A stretch of 64,000 nucleotides of DNA from Actinomycetes bacterium (GTDB lineage: Bacteria > Actinomycetota > Thermoleophilia > BMS3ABIN01). The stretch spans positions 28,052 through 92,051 of the forward strand of contig JAJYOG010000004.1 of assembly GCA_021785935.1 (NCBI GenBank). Direction: 5' to 3'. Position 1 is the stretch's first letter. Each line of letters starts with the position of its first letter. Under the pieces are notes generated by a model. The model was given only the letters and a program-made list of their open reading frames with translations, was not told where the DNA came from and searched no databases. Shown here in pieces: positions 52,930 to 61,591 of the stretch. A program made the position numbers and the translations under genes.

Positions 52930-53805
52930 CTACAGCCAGTCCGAGCTCAGCGGCAGGCCGTGAAGCCGCGAGATGTGGGCATCGTAACCACGCTTGTTGC
53001 GCGCATATAACGCCGAAATTATGGCGTTGGCGAGGCTGAAGGCGCCGACCAGCGACGGTGCGAACGAGGTTGAATCCAGCTGGCAATAAAGATTTTTATC
53101 CGCGATTTTTGAAATTTCGGCCAGCGTATTCTCACTGATGCCGACGGAAACGGCGCCACGTTCACGTGCCGTTTTGATTAACCGCAGGACAAACTGGTGC
53201 GCCGTACGAAAGCCGACGGCGATTAAGACTGTATCCTCCCCAAGAACATTAAGCCGCGCCACCTGCTCCTCAGAATTATCCGTCACCGTTACCACTGGCA
53301 GCCCCATTATGCCCAGATAGTAACGCAGGTATCTCACGATCATGGCCGCCTCGAACATTCCAGCAATATAAATGGTCTGCGCCGATTCCAGCAGCTCGAC
53401 GATCTGGAGAAACTCGTCGGCCTGGTTTTTTTTCATGGTTTCCTCGAGGATGCTGACGTCGACGCGAACCGAACGCCCGGAGAAATCATCATCCACGGGA
53501 AAAACGAGTTGACCCTCAACACCGCCGCCGGCGCTCACGGAAGCCAGCCGGTGCTCCTCCCAGGCGGCTTTCATCATCTGGGGAAAGCCGGAGAAGCCGA
53601 GATGCTGGGCGAAGCGGACGACCGTGGAGCTGGTGGTGCCGGTGTGGCGGGCGAGGTCCTGCGCCGTCAGTACCGGAGCTTCGGCGAGATGATCGATGAG
53701 ATAGCGGGCGATTGCCTTGCGGGCCTTGGAGAAGTTTTCGAAGTCATCGTTAAGCGCGCGCAGCAGACTGCCATTGGTCGCTCGTTGTTGACGGCGCGCA
53801 TCCAT
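52930..53805 (-). CDS. RpiR-family transcriptional regulator
   Basis: A 291-residue regulator. The N-terminal HTH_6 domain (FSKARKAIARYLIDHLAEAP, DLARHTGTTSSTVVRFAQHLGFSGFPQM) is followed by a SIS phosphosugar-binding domain (AQTIYIAGMFEAAMIVRYL, TVLIAVGFRTAHQFVLRL). RpiR proteins respond to phosphosugars. Its target is unknown; the gene follows guaB3 on the same strand, with a 93-bp inverted-repeat element in the 114-bp gap, so the repeat may affect its transcription. Confidence 0.9.
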   Translation of the reverse strand: MDARRQQRATNGSLLRALNDDFENFSKARKAIARYLIDHLAEAPVLTAQDLARHTGTTSSTVVRFAQHLGFSGFPQMMKAAWEEHRLASVSAGGGVEGQLVFPVDDDFSGRSVRVDVSILEETMKKNQADEFLQIVELLESAQTIYIAGMFEAAMIVRYLRYYLGIMGLPVVTVTDNSEEQVARLNVLGEDTVLIAVGFRTAHQFVLRLIKTARERGAVSVGISENTLAEISKIADKNLYCQLDSTSFAPSLVGAFSLANAIISALYARNKRGYDAHISRLHGLPLSSDWL

Positions 53806-53824
53806 GGTGAGGAAAGGTTACATT

Positions 53825-53917
53825 AACAGTTTCGGGGACACAATACTTAATTCTTGGCAAGGAGACTGCATACCGCAAGTACCATGATGAATTAAGTATT
53901 GTGTCCCCGAAACTGTT
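53825..53917. repeat. 93-bp perfect inverted repeat, CGGGGACACAATACTTAATT arms
   Basis: Two 29-bp arms (53825-53853 and 53889-53917) are perfect inverted copies and contain TTCGGGGACACAATACTT. The 35-bp centre is unrelated. The element ends 2 bp from the guaB3 stop and starts 19 bp from the RpiR ATG. It may act as a terminator for guaB3. A 22-bp copy of one arm recurs before pdxT at 56161-56182. No transposase is encoded; a MITE- or RAYT/REP-type origin is inferred. Confidence 0.88.
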
Positions 53918-53919
53918 GC

Positions 53920-55077
53920 CTACCCCATGCCTACATCCTGCTCGCGCTGCAGCTTCTTGCCTTCGGTTTGCAGGGAGGGAGCTACCATGACTTCCGCTTT
54001 CTGGAAAGCCTGGATATTCTCGTAACCGCAGGTCGCCATCGAAGTTTTAAGGGCGCCGAAGAGGTTGAGGGTGCCGTCGTTCTCGGTGGCGGGCCCGACA
54101 AGAATCTGCTCGAGAGACGCCACCTGGTTGGTCTTGACACGAGTACCGCGGGGAAGTTGCGGATGGAACGTCGCCATGCCCCAATGATAGCCGCGGCCCG
54201 GCGCCTCCGTGGCGCGTGACAGCGGCGAACCGATCATGACCGCGTCGGCGCCGCAGGCGATTGCCTTGCAAATGTCGCCGCCCGTGCGCATGCCGCCGTC
54301 GGCGATGACCTGGACGTAGTCGCCGGTGTCCAGCAGATGCTGGATCCGTGCTGCCGCCGCATCCGCGATCGCGGTAGCCTGGGGAACGCCGATGCCGAGC
54401 ACGCCGCGGGTGGTGCAGGCGGCGCCCGGCCCGACTCCGACAAGCACGCCAACCGCTCCGGTCCTCATCAGATGCAGGGCCGTAGTATAAGAGGCGCAGC
54501 CGCCGACGATGACAGGGATCGGCAGCTCAGCGATGAATTTCTTCAGATTGAGCGGCTCGACGACCGAGCTTACGTGCTCGGCGCTGACAACCGTGCCCTG
54601 GATGATCAGCACGTCGAGGCCGGCGTCGAGCGCCAATTTATAATATTCGGTGACTTTCTGGGGAGTGAGCGATGCTGCGGCCAGAACGCCCTGATCCTTG
54701 ATCTCCTTGATGCGCTGGGCGATCAGCTCCGGCTTGACCGGCTGCTGGTATATCTCCTGGAGCCCTGCGGTTGCCTGCTGGGCGGGCAGCTTGGCGATCT
54801 TGGCCAGCTGCTCGTCGGCGTCCTCATAGCGTGTCTGGATTCCCTCCAGATTGAGGACGGCCATACCGCCGATCTTACCCATGGCGCCGGCGAAACTGGT
54901 ATCGACGACGCCGTCCATCGCCGAGGCCAGGCAAGGAAGTTCGAGCTTGTGCTGTCCTAACGACCAGGTAATGTCCACATCTTCGACATCACGTGTCCGG
55001 CGGCTGGGAACGATGGCGATGTCGTCCAGCCCGTAAGCTCTTCTGCCCTTTTTGCCTCGTCCGATTTCGACTTCCAT
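53920..55077 (-). CDS. GuaB3-family IMP dehydrogenase-related protein
   Basis: A 385-residue TIM-barrel oxidoreductase of the IMPDH/GMPR family, without the two CBS domains of GuaB2. The start (GRGKKGRRAYGLDDIAIVPSRRTRD), the phosphate/catalytic loop GVGPGAACTTRGVLGIGVPQ with its cysteine near residue 220, and IADGGMRTGGDICKAIACGADAVMIG are typical of the actinobacterial GuaB3 group, whose exact reaction has long been unclear; IMP oxidation or GMP reduction is possible. ATG start with CGGAGGG upstream. Confidence 0.9.
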   Translation of the reverse strand: MEVEIGRGKKGRRAYGLDDIAIVPSRRTRDVEDVDITWSLGQHKLELPCLASAMDGVVDTSFAGAMGKIGGMAVLNLEGIQTRYEDADEQLAKIAKLPAQQATAGLQEIYQQPVKPELIAQRIKEIKDQGVLAAASLTPQKVTEYYKLALDAGLDVLIIQGTVVSAEHVSSVVEPLNLKKFIAELPIPVIVGGCASYTTALHLMRTGAVGVLVGVGPGAACTTRGVLGIGVPQATAIADAAAARIQHLLDTGDYVQVIADGGMRTGGDICKAIACGADAVMIGSPLSRATEAPGRGYHWGMATFHPQLPRGTRVKTNQVASLEQILVGPATENDGTLNLFGALKTSMATCGYENIQAFQKAEVMVAPSLQTEGKKLQREQDVGMG

Positions 55078-55262
55078 GAACCCTCCGCGGAGATGAAATT
55101 TACCTGGGAAATTGCGGCCGAAAGCCCGTCTGAGAGCTTCAGGTTAGGGGGATGCTACACCCTGCAATTACAAGTTTCAACCCGTCGGCAAACCTCAATT
55201 TGTAAGCCTGACAACGGTCAGATAAGATGTTTGGACGCAATATATGGAGGTTTGAGAGCGAT

Positions 55263-56153
55263 ATGAGTGATATGAAAATAGGGACAATGACCGTCAAGGC
55301 GGGGCTGGCCGAAATGCTCAAGGGCGGGGTCATCATGGATGTCACCAATGCCGAGCAGGCAAAAACAGCTGAAGAGGCGGGTGCTTGTGCCGTGATGGCG
55401 CTGGAGCGGGTTCCATCCGATATCCGCGCCGATGGCGGCGTTGCCCGCATGTCCGATCCGGAGATGATCCAGGAGATTCAGAAGTCGGTGACCATCCCGG
55501 TGATGGCCAAGGCCCGTATCGGCCATTTCGTCGAGGCACAGATTCTGCAGTCGCTCGAGGTTGATTATATCGACGAGAGCGAAGTGCTGACCCCTGCCGA
55601 CGAGGCCAACCACATCAATAAATGGAAGTTCACTGTGCCGTTTGTCTGCGGCGCCGTCAACCTGGGCGAGGCGCTCAGGCGTATCTCCGAGGGGGCGGCC
55701 ATGATCCGCACCAAGGGCGAGGCGGGTACCGGGAATGTAGTCGAGGCGGTGCGGCACATGCGCACAATCACCGGCGACATCAGGCAGCTGGCCGGCATGG
55801 ATGAAGATGAGCTGTTCATGGCCGCCAAGGAGTTACGGGCGCCGATCGAGCTGGTCCAGTGGGTAGCGAAGAACGGTAAGCTGCCGGTGGTCAACTTCTC
55901 CGCGGGCGGATTGGCGACTCCGGCCGACGCGGCGTTGATGATGCAGCTGGGAGCTGAAGGCGTTTTCGTGGGCTCTGGCATCTTCAAGAGCGAGGATCCG
56001 GCAGGCCGCGGCAAGGCGATCGTCGAAGCGACCACTCATTACAAAGATCCCGAGGTGCTCGCACGCGTCTCCGCCGGCCTCAAGAAAGCCATGATCGGCA
56101 TGGAGATCAAGGATATCGGCGAGGAAAACCTCATCCAGCACCGCGGCTGGTAA
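55263..56153 (+). CDS. pdxS: Pyridoxal 5'-phosphate synthase subunit PdxS
   Basis: PdxS condenses ribose 5-phosphate, glyceraldehyde 3-phosphate and ammonia into PLP. The family start [20 protein letters not shown] carries the early catalytic Asp, and [16 protein letters not shown] and [30 protein letters not shown] follow. From ATG 55263 it is 296 residues; the track start at 55227 adds residues not usual in the family, and GGAGG (55243) suits the later start better. PdxT, which supplies ammonia, is next. PLP is used by GlyA and the aminotransferase in this window. Confidence 0.96.
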   Translation: MSDMKIGTMTVKAGLAEMLKGGVIMDVTNAEQAKTAEEAGACAVMALERVPSDIRADGGVARMSDPEMIQEIQKSVTIPVMAKARIGHFVEAQILQSLEVDYIDESEVLTPADEANHINKWKFTVPFVCGAVNLGEALRRISEGAAMIRTKGEAGTGNVVEAVRHMRTITGDIRQLAGMDEDELFMAAKELRAPIELVQWVAKNGKLPVVNFSAGGLATPADAALMMQLGAEGVFVGSGIFKSEDPAGRGKAIVEATTHYKDPEVLARVSAGLKKAMIGMEIKDIGEENLIQHRGW

Positions 56154-56160
56154 GCCCTAA

Positions 56161-56182
56161 TTCGGGGACACAATACTTAATT
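56161..56182 (+). repeat. Single arm of the CGGGGACACAATACTTAATT repeat
   Basis: TTCGGGGACACAATACTTAATT is identical to 22 bp of the arms at 53825-53917. It occupies most of the 30-bp pdxS-pdxT gap and ends 1 bp before the pdxT ATG, leaving pdxT without a Shine-Dalgarno sequence. Confidence 0.85.
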
Positions 56183-56183
56183 A

Positions 56184-56831
56184 ATGCCTGATTACGAGCA
56201 TCTGACCGTTGGCGTTCTCGCTCTGCAGGGCGCTTTCCGCGAGCACGCCATCGCCCTCGAAAAATGCGGAGCCACTGCCCGCAAAATTCGCCGCAGGCGA
56301 GATCTGGCTGGACTTGATGCGTTGATCATCCCCGGTGGTGAAAGCACCACCATCGGCAAGCTTATGGTGAGCTACCATCTACTGGATGAAATCAAAGGCA
56401 TTGGCGCCGAGGGGCTTCCCATCTTCGGCACCTGCGCCGGGCTGGTAATGCTGGCCAGAGAGTTAGTCGAGGGTGACCAGCCACTTCTCGGTCTCATGGA
56501 TATAACCGTTCGCCGCAACGCATTCGGCCGGCAGGTAAAAAGTTTCGAGGCGGCGCTGGAGATTCCGGCGCTGGGAGCTGAAGGACCCAGCGGAATACCT
56601 GCCGGCGGAGGGCAGCCGCATGGTCCCTTCCCCGGCATTTTCATCCGCGCCCCCTGGATTGAATCCGCCGGAGCCGGCGTGGAGGTCCTGGCCGAGTATG
56701 ACGGCCACGCCATTGCCGCCCGCCAGGACAAGATGCTCGTCACCGCCTTTCATCCCGAACTCACAGATGACCTCCGGCTCCATGAATTATTCCTTCAAAT
56801 AATGGGTGGATCCGACCCCGCAAAAACATGA
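56184..56831 (+). CDS. pdxT: Pyridoxal 5'-phosphate synthase glutaminase PdxT
   Basis: PdxT hydrolyses glutamine and channels ammonia to PdxS. Class I glutaminase features are present: IIPGGESTTIGKLM, the nucleophile in FGTCAGLVML near residue 82, and the His-Glu pair in TAFHPELTDD. It is 215 residues, with a Gly/Pro-rich insertion near 130-150 that is longer than usual. The ATG lies immediately after the repeat arm, with no ribosome site visible. Confidence 0.95.
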   Translation: MPDYEHLTVGVLALQGAFREHAIALEKCGATARKIRRRRDLAGLDALIIPGGESTTIGKLMVSYHLLDEIKGIGAEGLPIFGTCAGLVMLARELVEGDQPLLGLMDITVRRNAFGRQVKSFEAALEIPALGAEGPSGIPAGGGQPHGPFPGIFIRAPWIESAGAGVEVLAEYDGHAIAARQDKMLVTAFHPELTDDLRLHELFLQIMGGSDPAKT

Positions 56832-56877
56832 CTTTTGCGATCAGTTCAATTCCTGCACTTAGAGGGTACTTCATAGC

Positions 56878-57595
56878 ATGAGCCCCGAAGCCCAGCACTT
56901 TATCGATCTGCTGGCGCCATATATCGATTCTTACGGTTACTGGGTGGCCTTCTTCGGCATGATGGTCGAGAACGCTGGCATTCCCGTGCCGGCGGAAACG
57001 TCCCTGATAATCCTCTCGTTTTTTGCCAGTCAGGGCGTCCTCAAAATCTGGCTGATCATCCCCATCGCCATCATCGGTGATACCGCCGGCGATAACATCG
57101 GCTACGCCATCGGCAGGTTCGGCGGCAGGCCGCTGGTCGACCGTTATGGCAAGTACATCCGGCTCGATCCTGAGAAGCTCGACCGCATGGAAAAGCTGTT
57201 CCGTGAAAAAGGCGGCCGCACGGTGTATTTTGCGCACTTCCTGGCGTCCACGCGCATCACGGCGGCGCTCACAGCCGGCATGGCGCATATGCGGTACCCC
57301 CAGGTTTCTCATGGTCAATGCCGCCGCGGCCGTAGCCTTCGTCACCCTGGTCGCCGGGATCACCTACTCTTTCGGCAGCAATATCGACGCCGCCCTGAGG
57401 TTTTTCCGGATCTATCGCTGGGCGGCGCTCTGTGTCCTTGCCTCAATCGTGGCCTGGTTCCTCTATCGCTATTATAAAAAGAACCGGAATGCCCACAGAT
57501 ACCTTGGCCTCAAGATCGTCGGCATCTTCGCCGCAGTCGCCGTGGCGGCGTTCCTGATCGCGTATTACGCCGGATATCTGATCGCCGCGGTTTAG
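56878..57595 (+). pseudogene. DedA-family membrane protein, frameshifted
   Basis: DedA proteins are inner-membrane proteins linked to lipid flipping. The first frame (ORF 56878-57477) encodes YWVAFFGMMVENAGIPVPAE and FARTSTRIT-like sequence (FAHFLASTRITAALTAGMAHM); after RYP the frame is lost. The second frame (ORF 57077-57595) continues correctly from RFLMVNAAAAVAFVTLVAG to the C-terminal helices. Removing one C from the CCCCC run near 57297-57301 restores a single reading frame of about 238 residues. It may be a sequencing error in a homopolymer or a real inactivation. Confidence 0.85.
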
Positions 57596-57672
57596 CGGCC
57601 TCATTGGGGCCTGAAGAGCCGCGCAAACATTCCTATTTCTCTTTAATGTTGTCATGACAGTAGAATCATATT

Positions 57673-57693
57673 GTGGTCACAAATTGTGACCAC
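57673..57693. promoter_or_regulatory. Palindrome GTGGTCACAAATTGTGACCAC (site 1)
   Basis: A perfect palindrome with 10-bp arms around one central base, in the 328-bp region upstream of the ORF6N gene. It is the closest relative of the coding palindrome at 58121-58149 and, read in one frame, would encode VVTNCDHL. Confidence 0.8.
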
Positions 57694-57790
57694 CTCTACT
57701 GTCGCCAATCCTGGCAACTTCCATCCAGCACTTTGTTATGATGCGTTTATCCACTAGCCAAGTCCAGATGGAAATGGTAACAGTTCGTTT

Positions 57791-57811
57791 GAGGTCACAA
57801 ATTGCGCCCTC
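57791..57811. promoter_or_regulatory. Palindrome-related sequence (site 2)
   Basis: GAGGTCACAAATTGCGCCCTC shares GGTCACAAATTG with site 1; two of ten arm positions are unpaired. Confidence 0.6.
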
Positions 57812-57845
57812 AAAGAAGCCTTGATTTGCAGGCAAAACAAATTTT

Positions 57846-57866
57846 GAGGTCACAAATTGTGATTTC
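57846..57866. promoter_or_regulatory. Palindrome-related sequence (site 3)
   Basis: GAGGTCACAAATTGTGATTTC repeats the core GGTCACAAATTGTGA, 55 bp after site 2 and 57 bp before the chosen ORF6N start. Two of ten arm positions are unpaired. Confidence 0.65.
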
Positions 57867-57923
57867 AAGATTGCAATGGCGGAGAATCATCTGCCCAGGA
57901 TGCTAAGAGCGAAAGGAGCAGAA

Positions 57924-58517
57924 ATGATTGATAAGAAAATGGTCCCTTTTGAACAGGTCGGATATTCAATCATCGTTCTTAGGGGCCGGCGTGTGATGAT
58001 CCATACTGACCTGGCCAAGCTTTACGGTGTTACGACTCGCAGACTGAACGAACAGGTAAGAAGGAATCCGGAGCGCTTTCCAAAGGATTTTATGTTTCAG
58101 TTGACAAAAAAGGAGAGGGATGAGGTGGTCGCAAATTGCGACCACCTCACAAATCTAAGATTTACTCAAAAACTTCCGTATGCGTTTACGGAGCGCGGCG
58201 CAGTAATGCTGGCAAATGTCTTGAATAGCCCGCAGGCGGTGAAGGCCAGCATTCAGGTAGTAAGGGCTTTCATCAAACTTGGAGGAATGCTTGCCTCTCA
58301 TGAAGATCTGGTCAGCAAAGTCGACGCCCTCGAAAAGAAATACGACATGCAATTCAGCGTTGTCTTCGACGCCATACGTCAGCTGATGGAACCTCCCAAG
58401 CCGAAGAAAAACCAGATCGGGTTCCACTGGGATAAAAAACAGGTGGCCGTGAAGAAAGGGACTTCAACGAAGAAGAAGACTTCGGCGCGGAAGAAATTGC
58501 CTGCAAAGAAGGTCTAA
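57924..58517 (+). CDS. ORF6N-domain DNA-binding protein
   Basis: A 197-residue protein. The ORF6N domain fills the first 110 residues (VLRGRRVMIHTDLAKLYGVTT, NPERFPKDFMFQLTKKE, VVANCDHLTNLRF, LPYAFTERGAVMLANVL). A central helical part and a lysine-rich tail (KKKTSARKKLPAKK) that probably binds DNA follow. ORF6N/KilA-N proteins come from phages and mobile elements and are thought to bind DNA. I chose ATG 57924 because AAAGGAG lies 5 nt before it; the track start 57876 lacks one. The codons for EVVANCDHLT form a perfect 29-bp palindrome related to three upstream sites. Confidence 0.88.
   Translation: MIDKKMVPFEQVGYSIIVLRGRRVMIHTDLAKLYGVTTRRLNEQVRRNPERFPKDFMFQLTKKERDEVVANCDHLTNLRFTQKLPYAFTERGAVMLANVLNSPQAVKASIQVVRAFIKLGGMLASHEDLVSKVDALEKKYDMQFSVVFDAIRQLMEPPKPKKNQIGFHWDKKQVAVKKGTSTKKKTSARKKLPAKKV
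58121..58149. repeat. Perfect 29-bp palindrome inside the ORF6N gene (site 4)
   Basis: Fourteen-base arms (TGAGGTGGTCGCAA and its complement) meet at one central A. The sequence encodes EVVANCDHLT, a recognised ORF6N motif, so it is constrained as protein as well as DNA. Confidence 0.9.
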
Positions 58518-58552
58518 ATCAAATTTACACAAGGAAGTTCGTCCTTCTCCGG

Positions 58553-58561
58553 TGATATAAT
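58553..58561 (+). promoter_or_regulatory. Extended -10 promoter of the restriction gene
   Basis: TGATATAAT is a perfect extended -10. It ends 6 nt before the ATG at 58568, so the expected start point is the A of the ATG, giving a leaderless mRNA. No good -35 is seen, as is usual with extended -10 promoters. Confidence 0.55.
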
Positions 58562-58567
58562 CGCCGC

Positions 58568-61500
58568 ATGTCAACTATCCCCAACTCCCCCGATGAAGCC
58601 CGCGTCCGCATAGAGCAGTTGATCGAGCTCTTTCGCTCCAACGAGACTGCCTACAAGAACCCTGCCTACAACGAGACCCAGACCCGCCGCGAGTTCATCG
58701 ATCCGTTGTTCAAGGCACTGGGCTGGGATATGGACAACGAACGCGGCTACGCGCCTGCTTACAAGGATGTAATCCACGAGGACGCCATCAAGGTGGGCGG
58801 CCTGACCAAGGCGCCTGATTACTGCTTTCGCATCGGCGGGCAGCGCAAGTTTTTCGTTGAGGCCAAGAAACCGTCGGTGGATATGAAGAACGACCCCGAT
58901 CCTTACTATCAGCTGCGCCGCTACGCTTACAGCGCCAAGCTGCCACTTTCGATCGTCACCGATTTTGAGGAACTCGCCATCGTCGACTGCCGCGCCAAAC
59001 CTTCACCCAAGGACAAGGCCAGCACCGGCCGCATCCGCTACTGGCGCTACGAGGAATACCCTGACCATCTTGAAGAGCTGCTCGATACATTCTCTCCAGA
59101 GGGAATTAAAAAGGGCGGCCTCGACAAAATGGCGACCACGGCCAGGTCGAAGCGCGGCACCGGCGAAGTCGACAAGGAGTTCCTCAGGGAGATAGAAGCC
59201 TGGCGTGAGCTGCTGGCGCGCAATATAGCCCTGCGCAATCCGGGCCTTAGTCAAAGAGAACTTAACGAGACGGTTCAGGTCACGATCGACCGCATCATCT
59301 TCCTGCGAATCTGCGAAGACCGCGGAATTGAGGAATACGGCTTGCTGCACGGCATGCAGAATGGCGCCAATGTCTATGCGCGCCTCCGTGAACTCTTCCA
59401 GAAAGCGGACGAGCGCTACAACTCGGGCCTGTTCCATTTTAAGGAGGAACCGGGCAACCCCAGCCACCCGGATGTGCTGACCCTCGGCCTGGCAATCGAC
59501 GACAAGCCCCTGAAGCAGATACTCAAAGGGCTTTACTATCCTGACAGCCCCTACGAATTCTCGGTGTTGCCGATCGACATCCTCGGGCAGGTCTACGAAC
59601 AGTTTCTGGGCAAGGTCATCCGCCTCACCGCCGGCCACCGCGCCATCGTCGAGGACAAGCCCGAGGTCAAGAAAGCCGGAGGCGTTTACTACACGCCCAT
59701 CTATATCGTGGATTACATCGTGAAGAACACGGTGGGGAAACTGCTGGAAGGCTCAACCCCAACCAAGGCCGCCAAACTGCGTATTCTCGACCCGGCCTGC
59801 GGCTCCGGCTCGTTCCTGATCGGCGCTTATGAATATTTGCTCGACTGGCACCGTGACTGGTACTCGGACAATGACGCGGATAAGTGGGCCAAGGGCAAAG
59901 AGCCCCGCCTGTTCGCCGGCAAGAACGGCTGGCAGCTCACGACCGCTGAGAAGAAACGGATCCTGCTCAACAACATCTACGGCGTGGACATCGACCCGCA
60001 GGCGGTCGAGGTCAGCAAGCTGTCGCTGCTGCTTAAAGTGCTGGAGGAAGAATCGCAGGAGACGATCAACGCCCAGCTCAAGTTCTTTCATGTGCGCGCG
60101 CTACCGGATCTTGGCAACAACATCAAGTGTGGCAACTCACTGATCGGGACGGACTTCTATGAGGGGCAGCAGATGGGGCTGCTGGATGAGGAAGAGATGT
60201 ACCGTGTCAATGCGTTTGATTGGGACGGGCCGAGTGGATTTGCAGCAATCATGAAAGCCGGGGGCTTCGATGCGGTGATTGGGAATCCGCCGTATGTCAG
60301 CACTATTGGCGAGGAGAAAAGCTATTACACTTCCCACTACAAAGTATTCAGCCCGACTGCTGATTTATATGTGAATTTTATTGAAAAAGGTCTACAACTT
60401 CTTAGTAAGACTGGATTGTTCGGGATGATTGTCTCAAACAAGTGGTTGCGAGCAGCATACGGGAAAGGGCTTAGAAAATATCTGGTCGAAGAAAATTCAG
60501 TTCAGCAGGTCCTTGATTTTGCTGGGCTTCCGGTATTCAAGGCAACAGTTCGTACCATTGTAATCGTTGCTGCTCCTATTCCAGGAATGGTTACATCTAT
60601 CAAGTATTTGGCGCCAGTACCTTTGGATGAATTTCAGACCATTCATGATGGCCAGCAAATTCAGGCTTTATTTGATCAAAATGCCATGGATATTGAACTT
60701 TCCCATCTTGACCCGAATGGCTGGGCGTTTCTAAATTCTCAAGTGTTTGATGTCATGGAAAAAATTAAGGAAGGGAAAGTCCCGTTACATAAATATCTTG
60801 ATAGAAAGATGTACCGTGGAATTGTAACAGGCCTAAACAAAGCCTTTGTAATTGATGCAGAGCAGAGAAGTGCTCTGGTCAATGAAGATGCAAAGAGTGC
60901 AGAAATTATCAAACCGCTAATTGCTGGCCGCGATGTACGGCGTTACTCGATCGATTACAAAGAAAAGTATTTGATCTGGACCTATATTGGTGTCCAGATT
61001 GAAAGATATCCGGTTATCTTGAGTTACCTTACCCAATTTCAGACCGCATTAGAAAAACGCTGTGATAAGGGCAATTATTGGTGGGAACTTCGAGCCTGCG
61101 ACTACTATCAGGAATTTGAAAAGCCAAAGATAATTTATCCGGACATTGCAACAAACTGTCGTTTTACTTTGGACGGAGAAGGCTTTTTTAGTCCGAATAC
61201 TACGTATTTTATTCCAAGCGAAGATTTATATTTGTTAGGAATACTTAATTCCAAGCTTGCCAATTTCTACCTAGCAACTGTATGCGCTGGACTTGAAGGA
61301 AGTGGAACTGTTTATTTAAGATTTTTTGGTCAGTATCTCGAGGCTTTTCCGGTTCAACCGATCGAGTTCTCCGAACCCGCCGACAAATCCCGCCACGACC
61401 AGATGGTCGAACTCGTCAAGCGCATGCTCGATCTGAACAAGCGACTACAGAAAGCCATAACCGCCCACGAAAAAGACTCTCTCCAGCGTCAGATCGACGC

Positions 61501-61591
61501 CACCGACCGTCAGATCGACCGCCTCGTCTACGAACTCTACGGACTCACCGACGTGGAAATTAAGATAGTGGAGGGTGAAACAAGTGTCTGA
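58568..61591 (+). CDS. Fused restriction-modification enzyme (Type IIG, Eco57I-like)
   Basis: A 1007-residue enzyme combining cutting, methylation and recognition. The N-terminal nuclease domain resembles HsdR_N, with a PD-(D/E)xK pattern (APDYCF ... FFVEAKKPS, residues about 81-99). A helical linker leads to an N6-adenine methyltransferase with LDPACGSGSFLIGAYEYL (motif I, near 408) and NPPY (motif IV, near 572). The C-terminal part (about 600-930) is a TaqI_C-like target-recognition domain, ending with a coiled coil (LQRQIDATDRQIDRL). The recognition region is much more AT-rich than either flank. No separate methyltransferase or specificity gene is present. Transcribed from a leaderless-type promoter. 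Confidence 0.9.
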   Translation: MSTIPNSPDEARVRIEQLIELFRSNETAYKNPAYNETQTRREFIDPLFKALGWDMDNERGYAPAYKDVIHEDAIKVGGLTKAPDYCFRIGGQRKFFVEAKKPSVDMKNDPDPYYQLRRYAYSAKLPLSIVTDFEELAIVDCRAKPSPKDKASTGRIRYWRYEEYPDHLEELLDTFSPEGIKKGGLDKMATTARSKRGTGEVDKEFLREIEAWRELLARNIALRNPGLSQRELNETVQVTIDRIIFLRICEDRGIEEYGLLHGMQNGANVYARLRELFQKADERYNSGLFHFKEEPGNPSHPDVLTLGLAIDDKPLKQILKGLYYPDSPYEFSVLPIDILGQVYEQFLGKVIRLTAGHRAIVEDKPEVKKAGGVYYTPIYIVDYIVKNTVGKLLEGSTPTKAAKLRILDPACGSGSFLIGAYEYLLDWHRDWYSDNDADKWAKGKEPRLFAGKNGWQLTTAEKKRILLNNIYGVDIDPQAVEVSKLSLLLKVLEEESQETINAQLKFFHVRALPDLGNNIKCGNSLIGTDFYEGQQMGLLDEEEMYRVNAFDWDGPSGFAAIMKAGGFDAVIGNPPYVSTIGEEKSYYTSHYKVFSPTADLYVNFIEKGLQLLSKTGLFGMIVSNKWLRAAYGKGLRKYLVEENSVQQVLDFAGLPVFKATVRTIVIVAAPIPGMVTSIKYLAPVPLDEFQTIHDGQQIQALFDQNAMDIELSHLDPNGWAFLNSQVFDVMEKIKEGKVPLHKYLDRKMYRGIVTGLNKAFVIDAEQRSALVNEDAKSAEIIKPLIAGRDVRRYSIDYKEKYLIWTYIGVQIERYPVILSYLTQFQTALEKRCDKGNYWWELRACDYYQEFEKPKIIYPDIATNCRFTLDGEGFFSPNTTYFIPSEDLYLLGILNSKLANFYLATVCAGLEGSGTVYLRFFGQYLEAFPVQPIEFSEPADKSRHDQMVELVKRMLDLNKRLQKAITAHEKDSLQRQIDATDRQIDRLVYELYGLTDVEIKIVEGETSV

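Noticed and set aside
57596-57923. CRISPR array or tRNA in the repeat-bearing region before the ORF6N gene
   Set aside because: The repeats are unequal in spacing (118 and 55 bp) and palindromic; no regular array and no tRNA fold.
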